A stretch of 64,000 nt of DNA. It comes from Bacteroidota bacterium (GTDB taxonomy: Bacteria; Bacteroidota; Bacteroidia; Bacteroidales; Prolixibacteraceae). A model generated the notes under the pieces. The model ran no database searches and was not told where the DNA came from. It saw only the letters and a program-made list of their open reading frames with translations. Shown in pieces: positions 8,385-17,154 of the stretch (its first letter is position 1; each line of letters opens with the position of its first letter). The DNA lies in NCBI GenBank assembly GCA_024278975.1, contig JAJRSD010000031.1:99855-163854 (forward strand), in the 5' to 3' direction. The position numbers and the translations under genes were made by a program.

Positions 8385-10069
8385 AACTGAAAATAGATAA
8401 ATGGTTGCATTTCGGACGAAATGGATTGATAAACAACAATTACAACAACAGCAGCAATTACAGCTTTTAGCCAAAGTGGAGATTCAATAAACCAGTTTTT
8501 AATTTTATCCTTCCAACTTTCGCTAAGCCAGTGAATAAAAAAGCCGAAAAACATAACCATAAAAACCCATTTGTAGGCTACCAATATTTCGGGGATAAGT
8601 GAAAAATTAAAGTCGCTGCTAATTTGGTGCATCATTCCCTTTACCACTTCCATCGACTCTGAACGAAAGAAAATACGCGTAAATGTGATAAAACCAAATG
8701 TTATTGCAATCTTCCAGACATTAACAATCCAACTATTTTTTGCTTCCCACGGACTTATTTTCCGCCAGAATTTATAAACAACTAATCCTATTCCGTTTAA
8801 TCCGCCCCAAATAATAAACTGCCACGATGCACCGTGCCATAAACCGCCCAAAAGCATTGTCAGCATTAAATTTATATTGGTATCGACACTGCGTTTTAGT
8901 CCGGGTGAAACACGAATTGCAATGGCAAACAGAACTATTAAACCGGCAAAAATTGGGACTAATATTAATTTCCCCGAAAGCAAAACAATAATACTTAAAA
9001 TAATACCCAAACTCAGATAGCTAAAAACCGAGCCGCCACGGTTTCCGCCAATTGGAATGTATAGATAATCTTTTAACCACGATGAAAGCGACATGTGCCA
9101 GCGTTTCCAGAAATCGCCAACATTTTTGGCTTTGTAAGGCGCATTAAAGTTTTGTGGCAACCGGAATCCCATTAACAGTGCAACTCCAATTGCAATATCG
9201 GTGTAACCCGAAAAATCGACATAAACCTGCAACGAATATCCGAAAAGCGCTATCAGATTTTCGAAGCCGGAGTAGGTTATCGGGTCGGAAAATACACGGT
9301 CGACAAAATTTACAGCAATATAATCGCCAATGAAAATCTTTTTAATCAACCCCTTTAAAATCATAAAAATTGCCCAACCAAATTCAACTTTCGACACGTG
9401 GTAATCTTCGTAAATTTGTTTTACAAAACCCGATGCACGCACAATTGGACCGGCAACAAGTTGCGGAAAAAACGATACATAAAAACCAAAATCAATTAGA
9501 TTATTTACAGGCTTAGTTTCGCCACGATAAACGTCAACCGAATAACTTATTGTTTGAAAAGTAAAAAACGAAATTCCCACCGGCAGCAAAATCTGATTTA
9601 CACTAAAATGAGTTCCTACCGACTGATTTGCCCAGACTGCAAGATAATTTACAACCTCTAAATGGGTATTGAACATTACGTTAATACTGTCGATAAAAAA
9701 ATATGAATACTTAAAATATGCAAGCACAGTTAAGTTTACGATTACACTTGCTGCAACCAATATTTTCTTCGTTTTTTCGTTTTTCGATGAGTAAATTCCT
9801 TTACCTATAAAATAATCGACAAGCGTACTAAACAGTAATATAAAGAAGAAAAATCCGCTTGATTTATAATAGAAGAACAAGCTGGCAATAAAAAGATATC
9901 CCGCCCGCACACTACGATTTTTACGTTTATAAACCAACGAGTATCCCAGCAAAACCACAGCAAAAAATGCCCAGAAAAAGAAGCGCGTAAAAATAAGCGG
10001 AGCAGTTTTGTCGTAAACAAAAATGTTTCGTAAAATATCGGTAATATCTATTTGCTGAAGTATTTCCAA
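8381..10069 (-). CDS. MBOAT family O-acyltransferase (AlgI-like)
   Basis: A 562-residue polytopic membrane protein with about a dozen hydrophobic segments. The conserved MBOAT motifs are FWKRWHMSLSSWLKDYLYIP, followed by IGGNRGG, and the catalytic-His region LLGGLWHGASWQFIIWGG. Such proteins pass an acyl group, usually acetyl, across the membrane for modification of polysaccharides such as alginate, peptidoglycan or exopolysaccharide. It is the last gene of an operon with two SGNH-esterase-like proteins (3 bases after the preceding stop codon), the pairing seen in AlgI/AlgJ and PatA/PatB systems. The acceptor polymer is not identified. Confidence 0.93.
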   Translation of the reverse strand: MEILQQIDITDILRNIFVYDKTAPLIFTRFFFWAFFAVVLLGYSLVYKRKNRSVRAGYLFIASLFFYYKSSGFFFFILLFSTLVDYFIGKGIYSSKNEKTKKILVAASVIVNLTVLAYFKYSYFFIDSINVMFNTHLEVVNYLAVWANQSVGTHFSVNQILLPVGISFFTFQTISYSVDVYRGETKPVNNLIDFGFYVSFFPQLVAGPIVRASGFVKQIYEDYHVSKVEFGWAIFMILKGLIKKIFIGDYIAVNFVDRVFSDPITYSGFENLIALFGYSLQVYVDFSGYTDIAIGVALLMGFRLPQNFNAPYKAKNVGDFWKRWHMSLSSWLKDYLYIPIGGNRGGSVFSYLSLGIILSIIVLLSGKLILVPIFAGLIVLFAIAIRVSPGLKRSVDTNINLMLTMLLGGLWHGASWQFIIWGGLNGIGLVVYKFWRKISPWEAKNSWIVNVWKIAITFGFITFTRIFFRSESMEVVKGMMHQISSDFNFSLIPEILVAYKWVFMVMFFGFFIHWLSESWKDKIKNWFIESPLWLKAVIAAVVVIVVYQSISSEMQPFIYFQF

Positions 10070-10072
10070 TTT

Positions 10073-11455
10073 TTATTTAGTTTTATTAATACTGGCATTA
10101 TGTTTTACCTTAATATTATTATTCGTCAGTTTGCTTTTTCCCTCAATATATTCTTCAAAACCCTGCATCAACGCATTAAAAAACAAATCACCCAGCGTTA
10201 AATAACCTTCGCGTGTAAAATGTATTTTATCGTGCCGGGCCAAACCATTCTTTTCCCATAAAACAATGGAGTTTAAACCTCCCATTACCGAGAACATATC
10301 CCAAACTCCGGTATCGTATTTCTCGGCCATTTTAAACATACTTTGCTGAACTTTCAACCCGTTTTTATTTACGTACCGCCGATACATATAACTGTCGTTA
10401 TTTGTTGTAAAAATAATCGCAGTTTCGGGTGCTGCCCGTCTGATTTTTGCTATCAGTTCGCCATAATTAGCTTCAAATTTACTTTGCGAGAAACGCCGTC
10501 CGTAGGCATCGTTAATTCCCAAACCCAAAATTACAAGGTCAGGTTTCAAGTCGGCAAGTTGTTTTTCGAAAAGCTGGCAGCGTAAAAAAGCCGGAACATG
10601 CGCGCCGTTTACGCCAATACTATGGTACATAAAACCATTTGGTGCAGCTTCGGTTGTAATTCCAAAAAGCGTAAAACTGCCGCTTGCATTTTTCTCTTTC
10701 TCAATGGTAATTTTCAAACTATCGACGTGCGTATTCAACTCAAATTCAAAATAATCATTGGTTTTTATTGAATTTACGAGAATCGATGAATCAATGGAAA
10801 CAACATAATTTACACCCCTGTTTTCGTAATAAACCCGTAATTTATTGAAACTGTAATCCAGAACATTTTCTTTTTCAAGCAAAATTGTTAACTCTGTTTT
10901 TGGTGATGATGTGGTTACCGATATTCCACCAACACCAAGATTTCCGGTTTTTCGCCGCTCGATATTCCTGCAACTTTGCCAGCCACCGTTATAGCGAATG
11001 TAATATCCAAACGGCGAGTTAGTTCGCGAAATCCGGTACGGAAACATAAATCCCCAGCCGGCATTCATTTCGCCATTGGCTTGTTGCAGCCGCGTGCGGA
11101 TTTGCCCCGAAAAAGTTCCTGCCTGAATATGTGAGCCACCAATCTGAACAATGTTTATTCTGCCTTCTCCGGTGCGAATGAGCTTTTCAAGTTTATCGTA
11201 AAACCGGGCTGAATATTTATCGGTTCCGAAATTGTGCATTTCATTTAAATCGTACCGAATAAAATTATGTTGATTAACACGATATAAATATGAATTGATT
11301 TGTGCGTTTACAGAATTACAAAAAATGAGAGTGATTATTAAAGCAAAAGCAGCCATGAGCTGTGAGCTGCGGGCAGTGGGCTGTGGGCTGAAACTCGGAA
11401 CTTTGAACGTTGAACGTTGAACCTTAAACTTTAAACTTTGAACTCGAAACATCAT
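10073..11455 (-). CDS. SGNH/GDSL-type esterase-like protein, N-terminus extended by a repeat
   Basis: A 460-residue exported protein. Block I is IVQIGGSHIQAG (nucleophile Ser in a GGSH variant of GDS), block III is LGLGINDAYG and the Asp-His pair is in DKIHFTREGY, so the SGNH active site looks complete. The real signal peptide is MAAFALIITLIFCNSVNAQ, starting at Met34 (nucleotide 11356). The 33 residues before it are encoded by a degenerate tandem word array that happens to stay open, and the first ATG overlaps the upstream stop codon (ATGA). Either start is possible; I favour 11356 for the functional signal peptide. It likely acts with the MBOAT protein downstream in polymer O-acetylation. 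Confidence 0.82.
   Translation of the reverse strand: MMFRVQSLKFKVQRSTFKVPSFSPQPTARSSQLMAAFALIITLIFCNSVNAQINSYLYRVNQHNFIRYDLNEMHNFGTDKYSARFYDKLEKLIRTGEGRINIVQIGGSHIQAGTFSGQIRTRLQQANGEMNAGWGFMFPYRISRTNSPFGYYIRYNGGWQSCRNIERRKTGNLGVGGISVTTSSPKTELTILLEKENVLDYSFNKLRVYYENRGVNYVVSIDSSILVNSIKTNDYFEFELNTHVDSLKITIEKEKNASGSFTLFGITTEAAPNGFMYHSIGVNGAHVPAFLRCQLFEKQLADLKPDLVILGLGINDAYGRRFSQSKFEANYGELIAKIRRAAPETAIIFTTNNDSYMYRRYVNKNGLKVQQSMFKMAEKYDTGVWDMFSVMGGLNSIVLWEKNGLARHDKIHFTREGYLTLGDLFFNALMQGFEEYIEGKSKLTNNNIKVKHNASINKTK
11355..11450. repeat. Degenerate tandem word array inside a gene start
   Basis: Two adjoining low-complexity arrays: 11355-11391 is built of GCTGTGAGCT/GGGCTGTG-like words, and 11392-11450 of AACTTTGAACGTTGAAC-like words. 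Together they encode residues 1-33 of the SGNH protein at 10073-11455, between its first ATG and the signal peptide methionine. The words differ from the 13-bp array at 5002 and 23690. Confidence 0.75.
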
Positions 11456-12927
11456 TCCCTCTCCTCCTTCAAATAGTTATTATACTCCAAAATAAGCGCA
11501 TTATAAAACATGCTGGCTACCAACCGCGCACCCCGCGCCGAGAAATGTGTATAATCAGGCCGCGCCAGTTCCGGCTCTGCATTCACCCAGCTTGGCATAC
11601 TATTATGTCCGCCCATTGCACTGTACATATCCCAATAACCGCTCCCGGTAGATAAAGCCGCTTGTCTTAAAACCTCCACAACAGCAGGCAAATATTCGTA
11701 TGTAACAAACTTGTCTTTCTCTTTTGTTGACATATCGCTGGGGCCGATTACCAAAACAGCCGCGTTGGGACACAACTGTTTTATACGTTTTATCTGACTT
11801 GTAAACCAACGGCCGTAACGGTCGATTGCCTTTTGGTCTTTTATATAAGGCATCACATTTCCACCAAATTGAAGAATAAAAAGATTGGGTTTTAAATCGG
11901 CATACATTTTTGCTGAATGTGCAAAATCGGCTTTTGTAAAAATTGTTCCCGAACTTCCACGCAGTGCAATATTATCAACTGTAATTCCGGAAGTATCGCC
12001 CAACTCAATTCCATAAATATCGGGACTATCCCAACCCGAAAATGATATTGAAATTTCGTTTGTTGAATTTGGCAGATTGTACGAAAACATTCCGTAATCG
12101 ATATTTGGTCTCAATATTCCGGAATAAATTTTTTCGCCATTTGCTGCTAAATCAAAGTCAACCTGTCGTTTTGCATTTCCAAAAAAGATACGTATCCGTT
12201 TATATTCTTTTACTCTGTTATATGCAATATTCGATTTCGAAATTGTTAACTCTGCATTGTAAATAATCGAATCGCGAAAAGGTATTGAATCGCTTGTTAA
12301 TGGTGCAAACCGCGAAAATGCACCCATCACGCCGTATCTTTGATATTCAACCAGCGAATCTACTTTTCCGTAAATCGGATATCTTTTCCAGTTATCGGAA
12401 TGGGTTTGAACTGCACTAAAAACATAATCGTAGGGTTGAACAGCCGGTCGTAATCCAACGCCTGTTCCACCAAATTTTATTTGTAATTTATTACGAATGT
12501 AACTTGTAATCCGGTCGCCCTCGATTTGACTGTCGCCGTAGTGCATAACACGTGCCGTGGAATCAGATTTTATCTTCTCGAAAAAATGTGCGAGATTTTT
12601 TCGCCCCTCAACAGTAATTTCAATTTTACGAATTTTTTGTATCAGCGAATCGTAACTGGCTCTGCGAATTTGCTCATCGCCGGGTTTTAAATTAATTGTA
12701 TCGTTATCCATTTCTACCAGAGAATCGATATCAAATTCTCCTTCTATAATTCCTGAAATATCAACACCCGATTCTTCATCAGCAATAAACATCTCGCTAA
12801 AAATTGGCATATGAAATGTAAATCCTCCAACTTTTACACCTCCGGTTGGCGTAGCCAAAATGGCACCAGCCAGCAATGCAAAAACGCTTAAAATGAATAG
12901 TAATATTTTTACAGGCTGCATCATCAC
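11452..12927 (-). CDS. SGNH/GDSL-type esterase-like protein
   Basis: A 491-residue protein with an N-terminal signal/anchor helix (about residues 6-25). After an acidic region of about 70 residues comes block I, MHYGDSQIEGDRIT, with the catalytic Ser. A block III-like LQFGGNVMPY and the C-terminal DYTHFSARGARL (Asp-His dyad) complete the active site. The closest functional analogues are the AlgJ/AlgX/PatB-type O-acetyltransferases that take acetyl groups from an MBOAT partner; this is inferred from the fold and the neighbours. It overlaps the LysM gene upstream and the second SGNH gene downstream by four bases each, so the genes are translationally coupled. Confidence 0.85.
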   Translation of the reverse strand: MMMQPVKILLFILSVFALLAGAILATPTGGVKVGGFTFHMPIFSEMFIADEESGVDISGIIEGEFDIDSLVEMDNDTINLKPGDEQIRRASYDSLIQKIRKIEITVEGRKNLAHFFEKIKSDSTARVMHYGDSQIEGDRITSYIRNKLQIKFGGTGVGLRPAVQPYDYVFSAVQTHSDNWKRYPIYGKVDSLVEYQRYGVMGAFSRFAPLTSDSIPFRDSIIYNAELTISKSNIAYNRVKEYKRIRIFFGNAKRQVDFDLAANGEKIYSGILRPNIDYGMFSYNLPNSTNEISISFSGWDSPDIYGIELGDTSGITVDNIALRGSSGTIFTKADFAHSAKMYADLKPNLFILQFGGNVMPYIKDQKAIDRYGRWFTSQIKRIKQLCPNAAVLVIGPSDMSTKEKDKFVTYEYLPAVVEVLRQAALSTGSGYWDMYSAMGGHNSMPSWVNAEPELARPDYTHFSARGARLVASMFYNALILEYNNYLKEERE

Positions 12928-14501
12928 TTCAAATAAACAATTAATTTCTGACCTATTTGTATTTTTCTCGCATCGTCAATATTGTTCCACTCCAAAATAT
13001 CATCGGGCGAAACACCGTCATATTTTTTTGCAATCAGATAAGGCGACTCGCCACTTTTAACAATGTGTTCTACTTTTTTTGCTGAATTTAAATCATCATA
13101 AATTTTAAGAGTCGATTTTTTTTGAATCTTTTCAGCCATTGAAACCTCCACTTTTTTACTTTTCGGAGAAGCCAGAGCTGAATAATAATCAACCTTATCA
13201 TCGTCAACAAAAATATCGAGTGTTTTACCTGCCTGAATTTTCCTTTCGTTGTAAATATTGTTCCAGTATTTTAAATCGGCAACCCGAACATCGTAATTTT
13301 CGGCAATAATACCCAAAACATCGCCGGTTTTTAGCCGGTACTGAATTTTAGTTTTTCCCTCAATTTTCAAATCTTTAACCAACTCGCGTGTATATTGCCG
13401 GTTTGGCGAAGGCGGGTACTCTATTTTTTGTGTTATCAGGTCGAAAAGTGTGGAGTCGTATTTATTGTAAATTGAATCTTGCCACAATACAAAATCGTCC
13501 CATTTACCGGTTGGTAATATCAATTTATTTGGTTTTTTATCGCCCTGAATTATTAAAAATTTATATTGAGGATTCAGAAATTGCAACTCTCTCTCAGAAA
13601 TCCCCAGCACTTCAGTAACCTGTTGAAAATGTAATTCACGATTAATAATTACAGAATCAGGTGTACTCTTTTTTACAAAAGGCTGAATATCAACCTTAAA
13701 TTTATTAACATTTAAAAACAGTGCCACTGCCTGAAAAGCAGCAACAGTTTCGGTAAAATATTCCGGTAAAAATTCGGTTACATTTTCACCTCTCTTTTTG
13801 GCAAAACTAATTGCATTACTAACTTCAACAGTACTCAAAACATAAGCTGTAACTGCTAAATCAATATTGCCAAACTGAATTATATTTTGATTAATCTGGT
13901 GAGCTGCCACACGAGTTGCAAGTGAAATATTAAAACGTTCGTCAACAAGTTTGTCAATCTGAATTCCATTTAAAACCGCCTGAAAATGCATTAACTGCCA
14001 CACTCCAACTTTTCCATAGGGGCTAACAGCATTCTGGTTCATTGCAGAAAGTGCCGGTGCCAGATATTTTAATTCAACGGGCAGACTTTCGCTTTTCAGA
14101 ACTGTTTCAAACTCATTTTCATAAAAAGAAAAATAGCGGATTAAATTCTGCTTTTCTGAAATTTTAAGTCCATCTAAAAACCGATAAAACTCCTCTGTCC
14201 GCTTATTAAATTCAGTAAAAACAGGGAGATTGAGCTTTTCAAATTCAGTTTGAATATTTTGAATTGATTTTATTTTAAAAGTCCCACTATAAAAACCGGT
14301 GTCGGACCAACAATAGAGATTATCTAATTCTATCAGATTTTTTTCGAACTGAGTTTTGAATGAAACGATTATTGAATCGTTTTGCGCATTCGAAATAACC
14401 GATAAAACCATCATTAATATGGTCAATCTAAAAGTAAAAAACAGCCGGTTATTTAATTTGTACTTCTTCAAACGAATTTCAGTTTCTATGGAACGCTGCA
14501 A
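12924..14501 (-). CDS. LysM protein with degenerate lytic transglycosylase (MltD-like) domain
   Basis: A 525-residue exported protein with a hydrophobic signal region at about residues 20-40. Residues 135-230 match the SLT/MltD fold (LPVELKYLAPALSAMNQNAVSP ... GKVGVWQLM). In active enzymes the segment reads like LPxxESxxNPxAVS with a catalytic Glu; here that position is Leu151, so the domain is probably catalytically dead. Two LysM domains follow near the C-terminus (IQYRLKTGDVLGIIAENY and VEHIVKSGESPYLIAKKYDG), each ending in an IQxGxxL motif that binds peptidoglycan. It is the first gene of the operon with two SGNH proteins and an MBOAT enzyme, where it may serve as a cell-wall-binding scaffold (inference). 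Confidence 0.85.
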   Translation of the reverse strand: MQRSIETEIRLKKYKLNNRLFFTFRLTILMMVLSVISNAQNDSIIVSFKTQFEKNLIELDNLYCWSDTGFYSGTFKIKSIQNIQTEFEKLNLPVFTEFNKRTEEFYRFLDGLKISEKQNLIRYFSFYENEFETVLKSESLPVELKYLAPALSAMNQNAVSPYGKVGVWQLMHFQAVLNGIQIDKLVDERFNISLATRVAAHQINQNIIQFGNIDLAVTAYVLSTVEVSNAISFAKKRGENVTEFLPEYFTETVAAFQAVALFLNVNKFKVDIQPFVKKSTPDSVIINRELHFQQVTEVLGISERELQFLNPQYKFLIIQGDKKPNKLILPTGKWDDFVLWQDSIYNKYDSTLFDLITQKIEYPPSPNRQYTRELVKDLKIEGKTKIQYRLKTGDVLGIIAENYDVRVADLKYWNNIYNERKIQAGKTLDIFVDDDKVDYYSALASPKSKKVEVSMAEKIQKKSTLKIYDDLNSAKKVEHIVKSGESPYLIAKKYDGVSPDDILEWNNIDDARKIQIGQKLIVYLK

Positions 14502-14585
14502 AAATATTAATTCCGAGCGAAAAGAAAACGAGAGTGGAAATTTAATTATTATGAATTGTAAACAATGGGGTTCTGCTTGTGTCTG

Positions 14586-14778
14586 TTATCCATCCGATAA
14601 ATCAGACGGCAAAGGATATTCATGTATTAAATAATCATTTTAGCAACTATCCTTTACCGTTGGTTTTAACCAACGGATTAAATGAGCAATGAGCATTCAG
14701 GGTTTTAACCCTTTGTTTGTGTTGTTCAAATATCCGTTCCTTGAAAGGGACAGCAAAGGATATTTTTGTATTAATAAT
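14586..14778. repeat. REP-like composite repeat with palindromes
   Basis: The gap between the LysM and DPP-IV genes holds two direct repeats of about 50 bp (14586-14635 and 14729-14778), both with a TATCC start and a shared GCAAAGGATATT...TGTATTAA... tail. Between them are near-perfect palindromes: CCGTTGGTTTTAACCAACGG (14657-14676) and GGGTTTTAACCC (14700-14711); CCTTGAAAGG (14739-14748) lies in the second copy. This layout resembles REP/BIME-type elements mobilised by RAYT transposases (inference). A 27-codon ORF at 14551-14634 with four Cys overlaps the first unit and is probably not a gene. Confidence 0.65.
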
Positions 14779-14783
14779 GAAAG

Positions 14784-16903
14784 CTAAAGATTGTCGAAAA
14801 AATACAAGCTAACTTTTTCCATTAGATGCAAACGATCTTTACCACGAACATTGTGTGGGTGAATTGGATACGCAAAAAATTGACCTGTTTATTTTGTTTT
14901 ACACACTCGCGCAAAAATTTCATACTGTGTTGCATAACAACAGTTTTATCCTGTACACCGTGTATCAGCATCAATTTTCCTTCGAGATTAGAAACATAAT
15001 TGGTCATGTTGGTTAATTTATAACCTTCGGGATTTTCCTTCGGCATATCCATATATCGCTCGCCATACATAATTTCGTATAAACTCCAATCCACCACCGG
15101 ACCGCCGGCAACACCAACTTTAAAAGTTTCGGGGTGACGCAGCATCAAATTCAGTGTCATAAAACCGCCAAAACTCCAGCCGTGTACACCAATTCTATCG
15201 GCATCTACAAACGGCAACGATTTCAGATATTTAATTCCCTGCATCTGGTCTTCGGTTTCCAAAACACCCAACTGCCTGTGAACCGCCGTTTCGAAATCGC
15301 GACCACGGTTATTTGTACCGCGCCCATCTAACGTAAAAGCGATGTATCCATGCGCTGCCATATAATATTGCCACCACCTCGCACTGTTATGCCAACCGCT
15401 ATTTACAAACTGCGAGTGCGGACCGCCATAAACATAAACCACAACCGGATATTTTTTATTCGAGTCGAAATTTGGTGGTGTAATTAAACGACCGTATAAA
15501 TCAGTTTTTCCATCGGTAGTTTTAAGCGTTACGAGGGTATTTTTACCCAAATTGTAATTTTTAAGCGGGTCGTCAGCAGTGTGCAAATTTCTTGTCAATT
15601 TACCTTTTGTTGAAATTAAATCTGTTTTACCGGGAATGTTTGTGGCATTCCAGTTGTCGATTACAAAACCGGTTTCGGGACTTAACAAACCCCGGTGAAT
15701 TCCGGTGTCGGTAGTTAGCTTTTTAGTTTCGCCACTTTTTATTTCTACTTTATAAATATGTCGTTCAATCGGGCTATCCAAAGTTCCTTCAACAAAAACA
15801 TTTTTCTCCTTTTTATCGAATCCCAAAATACGTGTAACTTCCCACTCTCCCTTTGTAATTTGCTGAATGAGTTCGCCATTGGTACTGTATTTATAAATAT
15901 GAAACCAGCCATCTTTTCTGCTCAGATAATAAAATTCATTTTCATTAACTTTCGAAAATTGAATCGGGAAAAGCGGTTCAACATATTTATCAGATTTCTC
16001 CTCGAACAGAGTTTTCACTCTCTCACCAGAACCAACGTTGTAACAATTTAGTTGCATGTGATTTTGTTCGCGATTTACTTCAGCCAAATAAATAGTTTTC
16101 TCGTTGGGCGACCACGCAACATTTGTAAGAAAATGATCAAGCGGTTCGCCGGTTTTCAAGAAAATAGTTTCGCCCGTTTTTATATTGAAAACACCTAATT
16201 TTACATGATGACTACTCATTCCTGCCATCGGATATTTTATGGGTTTATGTTCAGCCTCGCGCGCCATATAATCCACCAACGGATAATCTTTTACCATCGA
16301 CTCGTCTTTACGATAAAACGCAATCCAATTACCTTTTGGCGAATTGAAAATTCCGTTTGTTATTCCAAATTCGCTGCGGTGAACTGTTTGTCCGTTTACA
16401 ATTCCACTGCCGCCATCGGAAGTAATTTGGGTGATTTCGCCATTTGCAAAAGCAACAAACAGATCATCGTTTTTGGTAAACGAAACAAATTTACCGTCTT
16501 CATTAAAAACCGAATTCTGAGCCTCTTTTGGCAGCTCAATTTTATATTGAATTAACTTCTCATCTGAATTCAAAACAATAAAACTATTTTTTGTTTGAAT
16601 TAGAATATTCGTTTCGTTTAACCACGAATAACGTGGAAAACCACGCAATTCAGAATCAATTATTCCGGACAATTGTTTGGTGCTAATAACCAACTCTTTT
16701 TTGCCATTTTTAACCGACTCAGCCCAAAGGGTTTTATCTTCGACAAAAGTAAAAACATCATCGCTTTTCCACGCAACACTTTTCATTGAGGTAGGTCGCA
16801 AATAGGTGTATCTGCCTAAAACGGCATCTTCCAAACTCATCTCTTTTTGTTGAGCGAAAGCAATCTGCGAAATCAGCAGAAAGAGAATAATTAATTTTTG
16901 CAT
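14784..16903 (-). pseudogene. Dipeptidyl peptidase IV family (S9) protein, frameshifted near the 3' end
   Basis: The open frame from 16903 to 14822 encodes 693 residues: a signal peptide (ending near AFAQQ), a DPP-IV N-terminal beta-propeller (about residues 60-450) and an alpha/beta-hydrolase domain with nucleophile motif GVHGWSFGGFM and the Asp in LIHGVQDKTVV. After KQNKQVNF the frame departs from the family. If one T is added to a run of six (plus strand A-run 14874-14879), the frame continues AYPIHPHNVRGKDRLHLMEK and stops at 14784. The open frame therefore lacks the catalytic His (HPHNVRG). It could be a true frameshift or a homopolymer sequencing error. The enzyme normally removes X-Pro dipeptides from peptides in the periplasm. 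Confidence 0.82.
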
Positions 16904-17154
16904 CTGTTTATATTTTTTAAATAAGAATGGCGAAAGTAGTGTTTGTGTTTTCAGAAAAAAAGAATTTATGTCAGAAAAATAATTTAAAACATTGGTTCAA
17001 ATAGAGAGAACTTACAATAAAGCTAAAGAAGAGATAATGAAGTTTCGAGCACAACAATTCATTTATATTTATATATTTAATGGCGTAAACGACTGTTTTC
17101 AAAACAAAAACAAGGCAGTATTTAGCGTTTTATTATAAAGATTATATAGTATAA

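Noticed and set aside
14551..14634. Small plus-strand ORF with four Cys in the repeat region
   Set aside because: It overlaps the REP-like repeat and has no ribosome site or partner; treated as part of the repeat.
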